Of a stretch of 64,000 nt of DNA, positions 1-11,436 are shown piece after piece. The DNA comes from Whitmania pigra (lineage: Eukaryota; Annelida; Clitellata; Hirudinida; Haemopidae). Each line of letters begins with the position of its first letter. The stretch's first letter is position 1. The position numbers and the translations under genes were made by a program. The notes beneath the pieces are model-generated. The model saw only the letters and a list, made by a program, of their open reading frames with translations. It did not search any database and had not been told where the DNA came from. The stretch is from assembly GCA_021613335.1 (NCBI GenBank), contig JAJTWR010000044.1:3923501-3987500 (forward strand), written 5' to 3'.

Positions 1-3000
1 CAGGAATTGCCTGAATTGCAAGAGAAGTTACAAATTCCTTTTCAAATTCAACAATTTCCCCACATTTAGCCACATCATTAACCCAAACTCCCTCATACAA
101 TTGTCCCTTTTCATAATAAAAAAATTTTCCAAAACCATTTTTCAAATTATTTTGCCATTCACCTTCATATCTGTTTCCATTAGCTACAAATGTTATGAAA
201 TTATAGACAATGCAGAGAAATATGTTTTCAAATAAAATATATATAAAAATGGTGCATACCATACTTTAATATTCCTTGGCCACTCCTTTTACCATATTTC
301 CACTCGCCTTCATAAATAGAGGAATCACTATAAATCATCTTTCCCCAGCCATGTCTCTTATTACACAGCCATTCTCCTTCATAGAAAGAGTTATTGCCAA
401 AGTTACAGATTCCATAACCCTTTACAAAAAAAAATTAATCTCAACAACAAAAGGAGAATACATTCACAAGAAGTTAAATCATGTTTCATAATAACATGCA
501 TTCCATGAAGGCAAGTTTAAAGAACGTCCCATCTGTCTATCTTATACCAGTCAAAAAAGTTTCAACTTCATATGAACTTTCACTTATAGCTCTCTATATA
601 TAATTTAATATACATTTAAAATATGAAAGCTTACTAGTCAGAAAATTATTTCCATTTTTATTGACTAGTGAAAAATCTGATGTTCCACATTTTTATCAAT
701 GTTGTATCAATATATTTCATTTCAAGATTAACTGGCATCATTTGAAAGTTTATGGTTAACAATAAAGCTTTAGGCTGTAAAAGATGGCTTATTATAATGA
801 AAAAAGCTTTATAATAGTGATGACAAAAAAAGCTTATTTGAGATGGAAGATGCCCCTGTGCAGTAGCATATTCTTTCCTAAATTTAGCAGTGGACCTGGT
901 AAAAACTATCTGCATCATTTATATAAGTGAGAAGCATCTCTATTCATTTTTAATTTTAAATCAAACAGTAATAAAGAAGCACACTAAATGGTTTTTAGGA
1001 ATAAAATAATGCTATTTATATCATGTGATGCATAAAGCAATACAATGATGCATTACCAAACTATGAAGGAGTCATATTCTAACTCATGTACCAAATGCTA
1101 GCCAAATACCTTGAAAAACAGACCCAATCGACAATTTTAAATATCACTTTTGTAATCAGTGGTCCATATTTAGTAAAGTATGAACATAATTAATTTCTGA
1201 AGTATTTTGACTGCTTATAAGTATAATTGATTTAATTTCACTTATATCAAACACAACAATGATGTGAACACAATCCATAAAAATCTAACAAACCAATTTT
1301 ACAATAGTGTCTTATCAACAAAAAGTTGCCAAAAAGCCTAAATCAAGATCATTAATTAATGAGACAGTAATAATTAATTAGTGTGCAGATTAGCTCAATA
1401 GGTTGCTCATTCCTTCAGGTAGTAATGGTAGTTTTTATTAAATGGTAGCATATAATGGAGCCACAGGTTGAGGTTTTCTCTTTGGTATGCCTCCAATAAG
1501 GAATTCAATTCCTAGACACTTGCAAAAGTATCTATAATTAACCAAACTACAATCCAAAAAGAAAATACAGAGAAAATATTATGGTCATACAGTAAAAGCT
1601 ACTTGTTTAAGTACTTACTTAAGTTATAATGCATCATATTTGACATGAGAACCAAGAAACTTCAAAAGAAAATAAAATGTTTATAAACTATGATGACATT
1701 ATTTGAATTACAAACATTATAAACTTCCCATCAATCCCATGAAGTTAATAAGTCATAGAACATATGTTTTTGGTAAAGTCTTTAATTTTCCTAAAACAGC
1801 TTATTTAACTTCAGTTTGTTCAAATTTGAGAAGAACTTCTAAAAAAAAAAAAATAGGAAGGTGATTTGAGATATCATCAATTAAAATTAGAGTAAATATT
1901 ATCAATTGAAGTTTGGGATGTTGAAATAATTCTGGTTGGCTTATAAGCAGGCATTAAATCAAATGAAACTACGATATCATAAGTCCTTAGATCAGCAGTT
2001 CACAACCTTTCTGATGATGTGACCACCAGGCAGCACTTGCCTTGCTGCGGCAACCCCCAACTACAAAATTGATTGGGCTACCTTTCACTCCTAAATATTG
2101 GAAAATTTATATTTAAAACCTTTATATGCACATCCCACACTTGCAAGATTTTGTTAATTTTAAATAAGAAAACATGAGATATTTTGTCATGTTTTAACAT
2201 TATTTATTTAGTAACATTATTTCAGTTTTTAAACATTGCAACAGTTTCAGTGAGATGGCGGTGCTTGCTAAATTCATGGTGGGAACACATTTCTATCATG
2301 TACATTCTATCTGTACAATGTACAATATCAAATAACATGATTATATAGCTGTACCAAGTCCCGACCACAGTTGCTATTTTGTATCCAGCCATCCTAAAAC
2401 CCAGTCGCTAAACGTCAAACTATCGGTGTGCAAGTTGGCTCAGGGGGTTGCGTTCCTGTGAACGGTGGTGAAAGCAACAGTCGTTACTTCTCGTGTTCGC
2501 AACCCAGCTCGCATCGCCAAGGATTGCCCTCGGTTAGGGGCGCTATATAAATGGTGGATTGATTAAGAAGTGCCTTCTAATCCTATCCGGATACATGAGG
2601 CACTCAAAATACAAATATCACTGCAAGCAAACAATTCGACATAATAGCCAAAAAATGCTTGAACTAGAAAAAGTATCTTGCTCAAAATTATATGTGGGGT
2701 TAAGGATAAGATCTCGTCGAAATGATGTCTTTAAAAAATATATCAAAGGAATATTAAATTCTCAGTGTCTTAGGCGACCCCTGAATTTGAATTTGAATAT
2801 GCTCATATTGATATTAAAATGTGTATAACTAACAATCATTCTTTCAATACGTAATGATCATTAGTTGAAAAAGAAAAGAATAATTCTGAAAATAATGATT
2901 TAAATCAACAGACATGTTTTTTGTTTTTCATCCATTCTCCAGAATATCTTTTCAAAACGTCATCTTGTTTAGCATTTCTAATGCTCAAAGTTCCAAAGCC

Positions 3001-3462
3001 ATCCCTCAGATCATTTTTCCAGTCACCATTGTAGACAGATTTATTTTTCCAAACATGTATTCCCTTGCCTGGAATATAAATGGATAGCTTTATGATTTTC
3101 TTGTATATAATGGAGCCACAGACTAAAGTTTTTGCTTTGATGTGGCTCAGATTAGAGTTTATTTCCTAGCCTCTTACGAGAGTTTCTATAACTAACTAAA
3201 CTGTAACCCAAAGTCAAAATATATGGTCATAAAGTAAATGCTACTTATTTAAACTATTAAAAATTATTAATAAAAAGCAAGAGAGAATGCATTAAAAACT
3301 ATTTTAAGCAACTCAACCATGCTTCGTATTGTTTTGCCATTCTCCAGTATATTCATTTCCATTTGAAAAATAAACTGTATGTAAAAGCCCTTGCTTATTG
3401 GCCTTCATGTCCCAATCTTTCCAAATTTGTCTTGCATTGTTATGCTTTTTAATAAATGGCAT
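1..3462 (-). CDS. MORN3: MORN repeat-containing protein 3 homologue, 3' end off the window
   Basis: Four minus-strand exons read in one phase: 3462-3318, 3068-2914, 419-260 and 183-1, continuing past the left edge. Donors are GT (3317, 2913, 259) and acceptors AG (just before 3068, 419, 183); phases 1, 0, 1 join cleanly. The product is a run of MORN repeats of the form YxGEWxxxxxxGxG (NEYTGEW, VYNGDW, RYSGEW, FYEGEW, IYEGEW, RYEGEW, LYEGVW). After the last repeat the segment GVWVNDVAKCGEIVEF matches the conserved C-terminal part of MORN3, which separates it from other MORN proteins. The start Met at 3462 opens MPFIKKHNNARQIWKDWD. MORN3 is a sperm and cilium-associated scaffold in vertebrates; that role here is inferred from family only. 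The 2.5-kb second intron holds SINE copies. The donor at 2913 (GTCTGT) is weak. Confidence 0.88.
1381..1625 (+). repeat. SINE-like repeat in MORN3 intron 2
   Basis: The head (GTGTGCAGATTAGCTCAATAG) resembles the A-box region of the SINE at 2421. The tail from about 1450 (ATAATGGAGCCACAG) is repeated, diverged, at 3105-3260 in the next intron. The B box is not clear, so this is an old or truncated copy. Confidence 0.4.
2421..2605 (+). repeat. tRNA-derived SINE (family B) in MORN3 intron 2
   Basis: Pol III promoter pattern: A-box-like GTTGGCTCAGGGGG near 2434-2447 and B-box-like GTTCGCAACCC at 2495-2505. It is followed by GGCGCTATATAAATGGTGGA and a tail with AAGTGCCTTCTAATCC. Related copies lie at 21033-21210 (minus) and 34795-34925 (plus). 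Confidence 0.65.
3105..3260 (+). repeat. Second copy of the SINE-like tail found at 1450-1625
   Basis: ATAATGGAGCCACAG followed by scattered matches (TATAAYTAAC, TATGGTCATA, GCTACTTRTTTAA) in the same order as at 1455-1620. It lies in MORN3 intron 1. Confidence 0.4.
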
Positions 3463-4066
3463 GTTCACAAAAAACTTCCTAAAAAATATATCACAACAAA
3501 ATGAAAATATTAAAGCGTTTAAATATTACAATATTCCAATCCACCAAATCAATTACATCTAATATTTTAAAATCTAACCAATAGCCAGAAGTCTATTCGT
3601 CTGATCCTAACCGATATCAATCAACACACTTTATATTATATGGACGTTGGCCATGACAACATGGCCATACAAAAGGTTATTTTATGATTTAGACCATTTA
3701 ACACGCATTTAGGAAGGAAAATAATTAGTCACCTAATGGTTGTGGTCATTAACGCTTATTCAATTATTAATTTTTAATAGATTAAAATTTCTTTAATCGA
3801 TTAAACGGTAACTTCTCAATTTGTTTTTATTAAAAATACTTTAAGTCCTCTTCGCTTTTGTTCCTCGTTATTTATTATTATTTATTTAGAATGTAAACAA
3901 CAATGTCGAGCACTGAAAGCTGAAGATTAGTACAGAGGTTTTTAAACCGTGGTCTTCGAATATCCGTGAAGCGTATTTCCAAACCCTAACAATGTACAGC
4001 CATGGTTCATTAATATTTGTAAGCGCTCACTGTGATTGGTTGAGATTTGAAATAGCGGAGCAATTG
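3463..4066. other. Presumed MORN3 upstream region
   Basis: AT-rich sequence with no ORF of note. It should hold the MORN3 promoter and 5' UTR, but I see no specific element that I can defend. Confidence 0.3.
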
Positions 4067-4292
4067 CAGTGCCGGATTAAGACGGTGTGCGGCCCTGGGC
4101 CCATTTGGAAGTGAGGCCCCTTAACAATTGCCCTTTACTGAACACAACACCTCATACTAAACATAATATATAAATAATACACTTTTAGTTATAAATACTG
4201 AATATGAACTACTTTTCCAATGATTAAGCACGAAATGAAACGAACACGAGTTGTGCTAGCCAAATTTATTTACGTAGAGAAACTCAGTTATA

Positions 4293-4586
4293 TTAATTTG
4301 ATTTTTCATGAAAAATAAAATTATAATATAACCAAGTAAATATGTCTAAAATCAGAGAATGGTTGAAGCTGTACAGTCCAGATACTAGATTTCCGTTGGC
4401 AAAGTCGCTGATGATGTCACTGAAGTCTAATTCACGCAGTACGTCTGACTCGATGCTCATGATAGCCAAATTTACAAGTCGTGCCTGCTTCATTGATGTT
4501 CGTAATCGGTTCTCAATTAATTTGAGTTTTGAGAAGGAGCACTCGCCACTGCAGTTTGATAGCATCAAGATAAGGTATACAGTCAA
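4293..4586 (-). pseudogene. hAT-1 transposase C-terminal remnant
   Basis: Encodes SGECSFSKLKLIENRLRTSM and LVNLAIMSIESDVLRELDF, the usual hAT C-terminal dimerisation block. No intact upstream frame exists because the element is broken by nested insertions. The continuation of the same gene is at 7660-8004. Confidence 0.7.
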
Positions 4587-5096
4587 ATCTCGTTACTGTC
4601 GGGATCGAGCAAAAGTGGCATAGTATTGAGAGTGGCATAGTAGCGAGGGTTTGTAAAAGCGGTCTTATTTTCTCAAATAAAAATGCCTTTATTCTTAAAA
4701 AACGGATTTATTTTTGAAGTTATCAATCAGCTCTTCCAAAAGTCTCAAAAATCGTCAGCTGGCGCAAAAGAACTACTGATTGAAAAAAGAAAGGTTCTAG
4801 AACCAACCAAAGAATAACAATCGTCTAGATTTTAAAATAAATTTTAAAATAAAATTTAATTAATATAATTTAATGATGGGTAAATTTATATATACAGTCA
4901 TTAGATTATTATAAATAATCGAACACAGCGCAGAAATACAGACTTTTTCACGACTCGTGCCTTTTAACAGTCACACAATAGTGGCATAGTAGCGAGAGTA
5001 GGGGGTGGCATAATAAATTTATTTTGTATTGAACTTTGTCGGGACCGAGCAAAAGTGGTATAATAGCGAGAGTGGCATAATGCCGAGATTTGACTG
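4580..5096. mobile_element. TA-flanked MITE with CAGTCAAATCTCG termini
   Basis: 13-bp terminal inverted repeats CAGTCAAATCTCG / CGAGATTTGACTG at 4580 and 5084-5096, flanked on both sides by TA (4578-4579, 5097-5098). This fits a Tc1/mariner/pogo-type target site. Inside the termini are direct, not inverted, copies of GTCGGGAYCGAGCAAAAGTG at 4599 and 5038. No transposase is present. Confidence 0.8.
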
Positions 5097-5275
5097 TATC
5101 AGTAGAGTTATCTCAATGCAGAGGCGTAGCTAGGGGAGGGGGGGGGGGGCAAGGGGGTACATATGTCCCAAGATACAGGGGCGCCAAAATGAGGGTTACC
5201 TAATTTTTGCGACATTGGTAAAACAGGTCACACTCACAAGCTAGCCAACAGCGGCGGGTGGAGAAGGGCAGATTG

Positions 5276-5465
5276 TAATTGTAACTTCATTTATATAGCG
5301 CCATATGCATAGCGTCAGAGGCGCTTCTTCTAACCATTTATAAAGCGCTCCTTTCCAAGGGCGCTGGCGGCAGTGCAGGCTGGGTTTCGAACACGACACA
5401 TTACGACTGTTGCCATTACCGCCGTATGCAGGCACGAAACCCATTCCGCTAACCTGCACGCCCAT
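5276..5465 (-). repeat. tRNA-derived SINE (family A) inside hAT-2
   Basis: Read on the minus strand: A-box-like GGTTAGCGGAATGGG near 5455-5440, B-box TTCGAAACCC at about 5390-5381, then a tail GCGCCTCTGACGCTATGCAT and a TATAAATGAAG end. A second copy is at 51937-52130. The tail matches the 3' end of a LINE at 18520-18910. Confidence 0.75.
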
Positions 5466-5964
5466 GAGCCATCGTCTGATACGTCTGCCATCGAGACCTG
5501 GTTTATGATGCTGCCAGCTCGGTGAACTCAGTGAGCCCACCACCACTGCTGCCAGTCAGGATACGGATTCTGCAGTGGCTACTAATACTACAGTGTTGTT
5601 GACGAACTTATTGTGGTTTAAAACGGATTACACTCTATTAAGGTATTTTAAAACTTTTTATCAGAGACTGGTTGTGATTGTTCTAATATAGACAAAGATA
5701 AACAACATTCGTGAAAGCGTGAAAACGTCAAAACAATTTCTGAAACTCCCATTGGTATCAGGCTAACGCAAAGTTGCACTGCAGCGAACGCCCCCACCAG
5801 GCTTGGACTGGGCCGGTGGCCGCCAACTGCCAAAAGAAAGTTATTATATTTTTAGTTTTAACTGAAATTACCGTTGATTATATGATAGCTTCAATAATAG
5901 TTTGTATTAAAAATCAAAGAATCATTTTTAGGTTATATCGAGATATATTCAAAAGATGCTGCAA

Positions 5965-7268
5965 GCCTAGAGAAAGTCATCGTCGAGAGACTGAATTCTG
6001 ATGAGATACCTCTAGCCGACTGTCGAGCTCAATGTTATGACAATGCTTCGGTGATGACTGGGCATATATCTGGCCTTCAACAACGAATATGTGACAGAAA
6101 TCCTAGAGCACTGTTTGTCAACTGTGACAACCACAGCTTAAATTTAGCAGGTGTGTATTCAGCTAAGCAAGATCCTGTTGTCGTAACTTTTTTTGGAACA
6201 CTTGAAAGCATATATTCGTTTTTCTCTCATTCAACAATTCGTTGGGAAGAATTAAAAAGAACTCTTCCCATAACAGTAAAAAGAGAGTCTGAAACACGCT
6301 GGAGTGCACGATCTGAAGCTGTTAAAGCTATCCATGAAGGACTGGATGAACTAGTTGGATTGCTAGAGAAATTATCGGAAGACTCCACTATGACACCTGA
6401 AACTAGAAGTGGTGCACAGCAGTTACTGGCCTGTATATTGAATTTTAATTTCATAGTTTTATTACACTTCTGCAATGTCGTTCTTGGAAAAATTGATCGT
6501 GCACAGAAGCGCCTACAAGATCCTACCATGAATTTCAAGGAAGCTGCGACTGATATTGAATCTTTGGAGCAAGAATTTATCAAGCTTCGTGATGATTTGA
6601 GCCTGGCTGCGGTCGAAAACGCCAGAACAAAATGCACAGCATGGGATATTCAGGTAGAAAGAAGAATTAGGCGACGTAGGAGAATGCCTGGAGAACTGGC
6701 AAGAGATGCAGGACTCTCATCAGAAGAGGAAGTAATGCGTGTTATGAAGAATGTGTTCGATCGTCTTCAACAGGAGATGTCAACACGTTTTTCACGACTC
6801 AAAGACCTGAACACAAAATTTGGATTTCTGCTGGACGTTAAGACTCTTCTGACATCTGACACAGATGAAGATGAAATTCGTCGAAGTTGTGCAGATTTTG
6901 CAACTTTCTAAGACACGGACATTAATGGCTACGAACTCTTCACCAGAATGCTGCTGAGAACTGAAACTCTACCAGAAACTCCTTTGGATCTCCTTGGTTT
7001 TATTGTGCTTTATGGAAGCGACGTATTTCCAAATTTTGGAATTTCACCACAAATTTTGTTAACAATAGCAGTTTCAATTGCAAGCTGTGAACGATCATTC
7101 AGCAAATTGAAACTTATTTTGTCGTATCTGCGTGCATCAATGGGACAGGATCGTCTCAGTGATCTTGCTCTTCTTAGTATAGAAAGAGAAACGCTTGAGA
7201 AAACAGACTTTGATGACGCTATTGATCAGTTTGCAATTGTTAAATCAAGAAAAATAAATCTATTTTAA
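5965..7268 (+). pseudogene. hAT-2 transposase, one in-frame stop
   Basis: Reading starts around EKVIVERLNSDEIPLADC (about 5970; no clear ATG) and passes through CYDNASVMTGHISGLQQ, the conserved hAT block that ends the catalytic core's middle region. It continues through a long helical insertion and ends with the C-terminal dimerisation block ASCERSFSKLKLILSYLRAS. A single TAA at 6909-6911 splits it; the two parts (6051-6911 and 6948-7268) are in the same frame. The N-terminal zinc finger and first catalytic Asp are missing or lie in unreadable sequence, so it is unlikely to be active. ZMYM1-type host proteins share this fold, but the flanking TIRs and target duplication show it is transposon-borne. 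Confidence 0.85.
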
Positions 7269-7659
7269 ACACTATTAGACTATTATGCATGTAAATCATC
7301 TTAGACTGACTGATTGGGTTACTGATGCGCTACTATTTGTAGAATGGTTTTTCACTTTTAAATGGATGCCTTGTGCCATTAAAATTTGATTTTTATTTCA
7401 ATTTCAAATTTAGTGTAATACAGTAAGATTAAATATATAGACATGGAAAAGGGCGCCAATTCTATAGTTTGTCCCCGGGCGCAAAATACCCAGGCTACGC
7501 CTCTGTCTCAATGTTTTGGAAAGTGCCCTGCACATCCTTATTTATTAGAAATTTGTTTCAGTACATCCTTAATCTGCTGATTGTCAAGCTTAAGTGCCTT
7601 CGCTGCGTCAGCTTTGCAGGACCAATGCGTTCTTGTGATATGTTTGAGAATCAATGATG

Positions 7660-8004
7660 AATCAGCGTGTTTCAACGCCTCCGAAAGCCGATGACGACGC
7701 GTTGTAATTGGGAAGACAAACAGCTTCCCAAGGAAGTCAAAGAATTGTACAGCACTCGAGCGGCATTCTATTCATTTTTCCAAATCAAGAGTTTAAAGAA
7801 TGCAATGTACACAAGACAGTTCTTCTCTGTCACTTTGGCTTGTAGACCATTATACTTGCTACTCATTGCTGATGCATTGTCGCAGCTTTGCCTGCGACAT
7901 TTTTCCAGGTCTAGGTCATGTATCATCAGAAATTCCATCAAGACATTGAACATCTCTTGAGCGCCTTGGCCTTTGTTTGTCATGAATGTTTCAAAGCGTT
8001 CCAC
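7660..8004 (-). pseudogene. hAT-1 transposase middle remnant
   Basis: The minus strand reads DGPVERFETFMTNKG, then EFLMIHDLDLEKCRRQSCDN and ASAMSSKYNGLQAKVTEKNC. This is the hAT CxDNAxxMSG block. Frame breaks follow toward 7660. Homologous fragments are at 38518-38770 and 52640-52830. Confidence 0.75.
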
Positions 8005-8039
8005 TGGGCCATCTTTCTCAATGTATCCTCAGCACAAGC

Positions 8040-8588
8040 TATAAAATCAAATTAAGAAGGTGCAAATGAACTTCAAATTAAGTTTCTGTGGTATATAAGT
8101 AGAATACTTTTAAGAAATTTCCTTTTTTAGTATATTATTGAAGTTTAATGATGGGTAGAGGTAAACGAGGTTTGTTCGAAAATGAGAATGGGAAGATTGA
8201 GGCCTTCAGGAAAGCCAAATATTTATCGATCGATTCCAGGATCGAATATTGCTAAAAAGCTCAACAGGTCCATACATGTTATTTGTAATCACATGACAAA
8301 AGATGTTTTGAAATAATAGCAAAGAAAGGAAACATAATTTCATATTAAATAACTTTTTGTGTGAAAAATAAACTTTTATTGTTATCATTGACTTTTGACG
8401 TTTACTTTCTATCCTTTTTGGGCACCGCAAATTCTTGGGATATTTTTTACTAAGTTTGAAAACAATGCTTCATCAAATTTAAAACATAATTTGGAAGCAC
8501 TATTTACATAACATACTAAAAGTTTAGAAATTTACGTGACGTATTAGTTGAGATATCGTCAAAAGATTGGTAGTTCCTATATATATAG
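8040..8588 (+). mobile_element. Tc1/mariner-like remnant (copy A)
   Basis: From 8153 the plus strand reads MGRGKRGLFENENGKIEAFR, an N-terminal HTH of a Tc1-type transposase, with a frameshift soon after. The 3' part ends ATCGTCAAAAGATTGG...TTCCTATATATATAG. The same sequence, inverted, is at 51321-51628 plus 52489-52640. The gypsy element at 8589 is inserted into its terminus. Confidence 0.65.
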
Positions 8589-8745
8589 TGAAGTATGCAG
8601 TTTATTGACAGAATCAGACTAACACTTGACTTTATTCGAACGTACAATCAGTATCATTCATGAACGGATTGACGACGCTGATTAAGTATCATCGCGGTAA
8701 ATTCATATACCAACACAAAATGTCCTTAGTAGGGAGTCAGTAGTA
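8589..8745 (-). repeat. 3' LTR of gypsy element 1
   Basis: About 145 bases nearly identical to 12660-12806. The inner end differs from the other LTR by a small deletion: the GTGTGC of the right copy is absent near 8735. Confidence 0.85.
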
Positions 8746-11436
8746 GATGTGATCCTGGTGATGATTGAAACGTACACATCTTCCTGATCTTGTGCGTGGG
8801 GGTTCAGGTGGGTTATTGGAAGAATTTGTGATGGATGCAGGAGCCGTCTGGTCGATAGGAGGCTCCGTGGCAGTGGTTGTCCCTGGTGTCGTCATTGTCA
8901 TCTTGGCAAGTTTGACACGATCCAGTGAAACACAACTGGTGGATCCATCAGGAAGTTCTATCTTTACAATGTTTTGCTTGGCATCAAGGACTTTGTAAGG
9001 ACCCTGGTATGGAGCCTCTAAAGGTTGTCGTCGAACTCTATCTATCCGCAACCAGACATATTGTCCAGGTTGCAAGGTAACTGACTGGGGGCGGATGGTT
9101 CGACCATGGTGTATACCTTCGGAGAAAGTTGTAAAGTCCAGTTGACGCATGTGCTTTTGGAGTTGCTGGATTGCTTCAAACTGTTCCTTAGTAGAAGGAT
9201 TTGCTTTGTGAAAGAAGACATGTGGCATTAAGATATCTGAGCCTGTCATGGCTGTAAACGGTGAATACCCATGTTCAGTCGGTAAAGCTCTCAATGCTAA
9301 GCAAACTATTGGAAGTGCTATCAGCCATTTTTCATTTCGAGACACAAGTGCTGTCTTGAGTGTTCTGTGGAAACGCTTGATCATCCCATTAGACTGAGGA
9401 TGATAAGCAGTGGTACGTAGTCGATGAAAACCAATAGAGTGGGACAAAGCATTGAAGAGACTACTTTCAAACTGTCGCCCTTGATCTGTAGTGAGGCATA
9501 ATGGTACTCCAAATCTACTAATCCGGTGAGTTAAAAATGCCTCAGCAACTGTGGTAGCTGTGATTGAGGCTACGGGAACACATTCAAACCAACGGTTCTG
9601 TCGATGAGTGTCACAACATATTGCATCTCTGAGGTGTAATGAGAACCAAGTGTTTTTGAAGGTTTCAGAGGTCCTACTATGTCCATGTGAACTGTTTGAA
9701 ATCGATCATTGAATGGATACATGGGCTGTTCTGGGATACTCTTGTTCTGACGATTGACCTTGGATTTTTGACAATCTAAGCAGTTGTTGACCCATTGTTT
9801 GATGTCCCCTTTCATTTTAGGCCAATAATACCTTGTTGCAATCAAATTAGTAGATCCTCGTATACCTGGATGTGCCAGATTGTGAAGGTGCCTAAACACT
9901 GATTGTCTTTGTGCTAAGGGAACATATGGACGGGGATAAATTGAGCTGTTTTCGCAAAGAATTTCCAAGTCCGCCGAGAGTTGATGAGATGTGAGAGAAT
10001 CCTTACACTTTTGTATTTCTGGATCTTCAGTCTGTGCTTTGGCAATACTTGCTAGATCTGGTTGTTCGAGTTGTAACGCAGTGATTGGACTGGAAAGTGC
10101 ATCTGCTACTATGTTTTCAGCTCCTCTGATGTGATGTATTTCAGTGACATATTCGGAGATGATGGAGAGACGTCGTTGTTGCATGTGGGTCTTCTGGTCC
10201 CTGTTGGATTGAAAAGCTTCGCAGATGGGTTTGTGGTCTGTAAATAAATGGAGTTCTCTGCCTTCAATGATGTGTTTGAAATGGAGGACAGCTAAGTCAA
10301 AAGCTCTTTGTCAAATGCAGAGTATATTGATTCTGTTTTAGATAATCTCTTGGAATAAAAAGCAATTGGCTGTGGCATACCCAAAACAACCTGATGAAGT
10401 GCAGCACCGATAGCTACCGAAGATGCATCTGTCACTAGGTGGTATAGGTTACTAGACTTGCTAATATAATGAAGATTGGCCGCACCTGCTAGGGATGATT
10501 TTACATCTTCAAAAGCGTTGCACTGAGGGGTTTCCCACGTCAATTGATGGTTACGTTGATTTGTACTTCCCAAAAGAGTACACAAGGGGTCAGATATCTG
10601 GGCAAAGTGAGGGATGAATGATCTATAATGTCCAATCATGCCAATAAAACGTCGTAAACCTGCATAGTCTTTCGGTTTAGGAAAATCGATGATGGCTCGT
10701 GTGTTATGTTCAGGTGGTGATATTCCAGTCGAAGATAGTCTATGGCCTAGAAACACAACAGAGCTCTGGGCAAACATACATTTACTGACGTTGATCCGGA
10801 GGTTGTTTTCCTCCAGCCGCTGAAAGACAGTTCTGAGGTGTTGTATATGATCATGCTCATTGTTTGAGGCAACCAAAATATCGTCAATATACACACAAAC
10901 AAATGGCAGGTCTTGAAAGGTTGCATCCATGAATCTTTGGAATGTTTGAGTTGCATTTCTGAGACCGAATGGCATGCGAGTAAATTCAAACAAACCAAAA
11001 GGAGTTGTAACGGCTGTCTTTGGGATGTCATCTGGATGAATGGGGATGTTGTAATATGCCTTCACCAAATCTAATTTGCTGAATACTGAACTGCCACTGA
11101 GTCGGCTTGTCACATCAGAAATTCTTAGCAGAGGATATCTGTCAGGTTTTGTGACACTGTTGAGTTTCCGATAATCTCCACAGGGCCGCCATTGGTTGTC
11201 CTTTTTGGGGACCATGTGTAGTGGGCTGGAATAAAAACTGCTAGATTGTCGAACAATCTCAGCCTTTAACAGTATTGCGAATTCTTGCTTAGCGGCCTCA
11301 AATTTGCCAGATGGGAGTTGTCGAAAACGGGAACAGATTGGCATGTTTGATGTTAGTTCAATTGTATGCTGTACTGACGATGAGGGTGAACGGAGGTTTA
11401 TCTGCCAAGGGCCAACCAGAGCAGTGTGACGTTCTA
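8737..11436 (-). pseudogene. Gypsy element 1 reverse transcriptase, RNase H and integrase
   Basis: Reverse transcriptase at 11436-10292 includes YRKLNSVTKPDRYPL, KLDLVKAYYNIPIH and the YIDDILVAS active site. RNase H begins LVTDASSVAIGAAL. A 7-base deletion near 10300 breaks the frame. 10184-9570 carries the integrase HHCC domain (HxHNLAHPG...CLDCQKSK) and first catalytic Asp (LIDRT); a one-base shift near 9580 follows. The second Asp lies in TTDQGRQFE. At the expected catalytic Glu of the DDE triad the sequence reads NGMIKRFHRTLK, with Lys in that place. The C-terminal part ends at 8737, close to the 3' LTR. The copy is dead by several independent lesions. Confidence 0.92.

Larger units (their letters stand above)
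5119..7505 (+). mobile_element. hAT transposon (family hAT-2) with exact target duplication
   Basis: Termini CAGAGGCGTAGC (5119) and GCTACGCCTCTG (ending 7505), flanked by perfect 8-bp direct repeats TCTCAATG at 5111-5118 and 7506-7513. A ZMYM1-like hAT transposase lies at about 5965-7268. A SINE sits in the 5' part. The insertion is inside hAT-1, so it is younger than that element. Confidence 0.92.
4067..8125 (-). mobile_element. hAT transposon (family hAT-1), interrupted host of nested insertions
   Basis: The left terminus CAGTGCCGGATTAAGACGGT (4067) is the same as the termini of the element at 36255-40152. The minus strand carries hAT transposase remnants: a C-terminal piece at 4586-4293 (SGECSFSKLKLIENRLRTSM, the hAT dimerisation signature) and a more N-terminal piece at 8004-7660 (CDNASAMSSKYNGLQAKV). 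The two pieces are separated by a MITE at 4580-5096 and a complete second hAT at 5119-7505. The right terminus is missing; a Tc1-like sequence begins near 8040-8125. Confidence 0.65.

Noticed and set aside
276..491. Plus-strand 71-codon ORF over the MORN3 exon
   Set aside because: It is the antisense shadow of minus-strand MORN repeats at 419-260.
2421..2560. tRNA genes at SINE heads (also 5381-5465, 52040-52130)
   Set aside because: Pol III boxes are present but no cloverleaf can be drawn, and the sequence continues into LINE-like tails.
6051..7268. Host ZMYM1-like gene
   Set aside because: It lies between hAT termini with an exact 8-bp target duplication and has an in-frame stop, so it is transposase.
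8765..8998. Plus-strand ORF in gypsy copy 1 (also 12158-12430)
   Set aside because: Antisense to integrase and gag frames.
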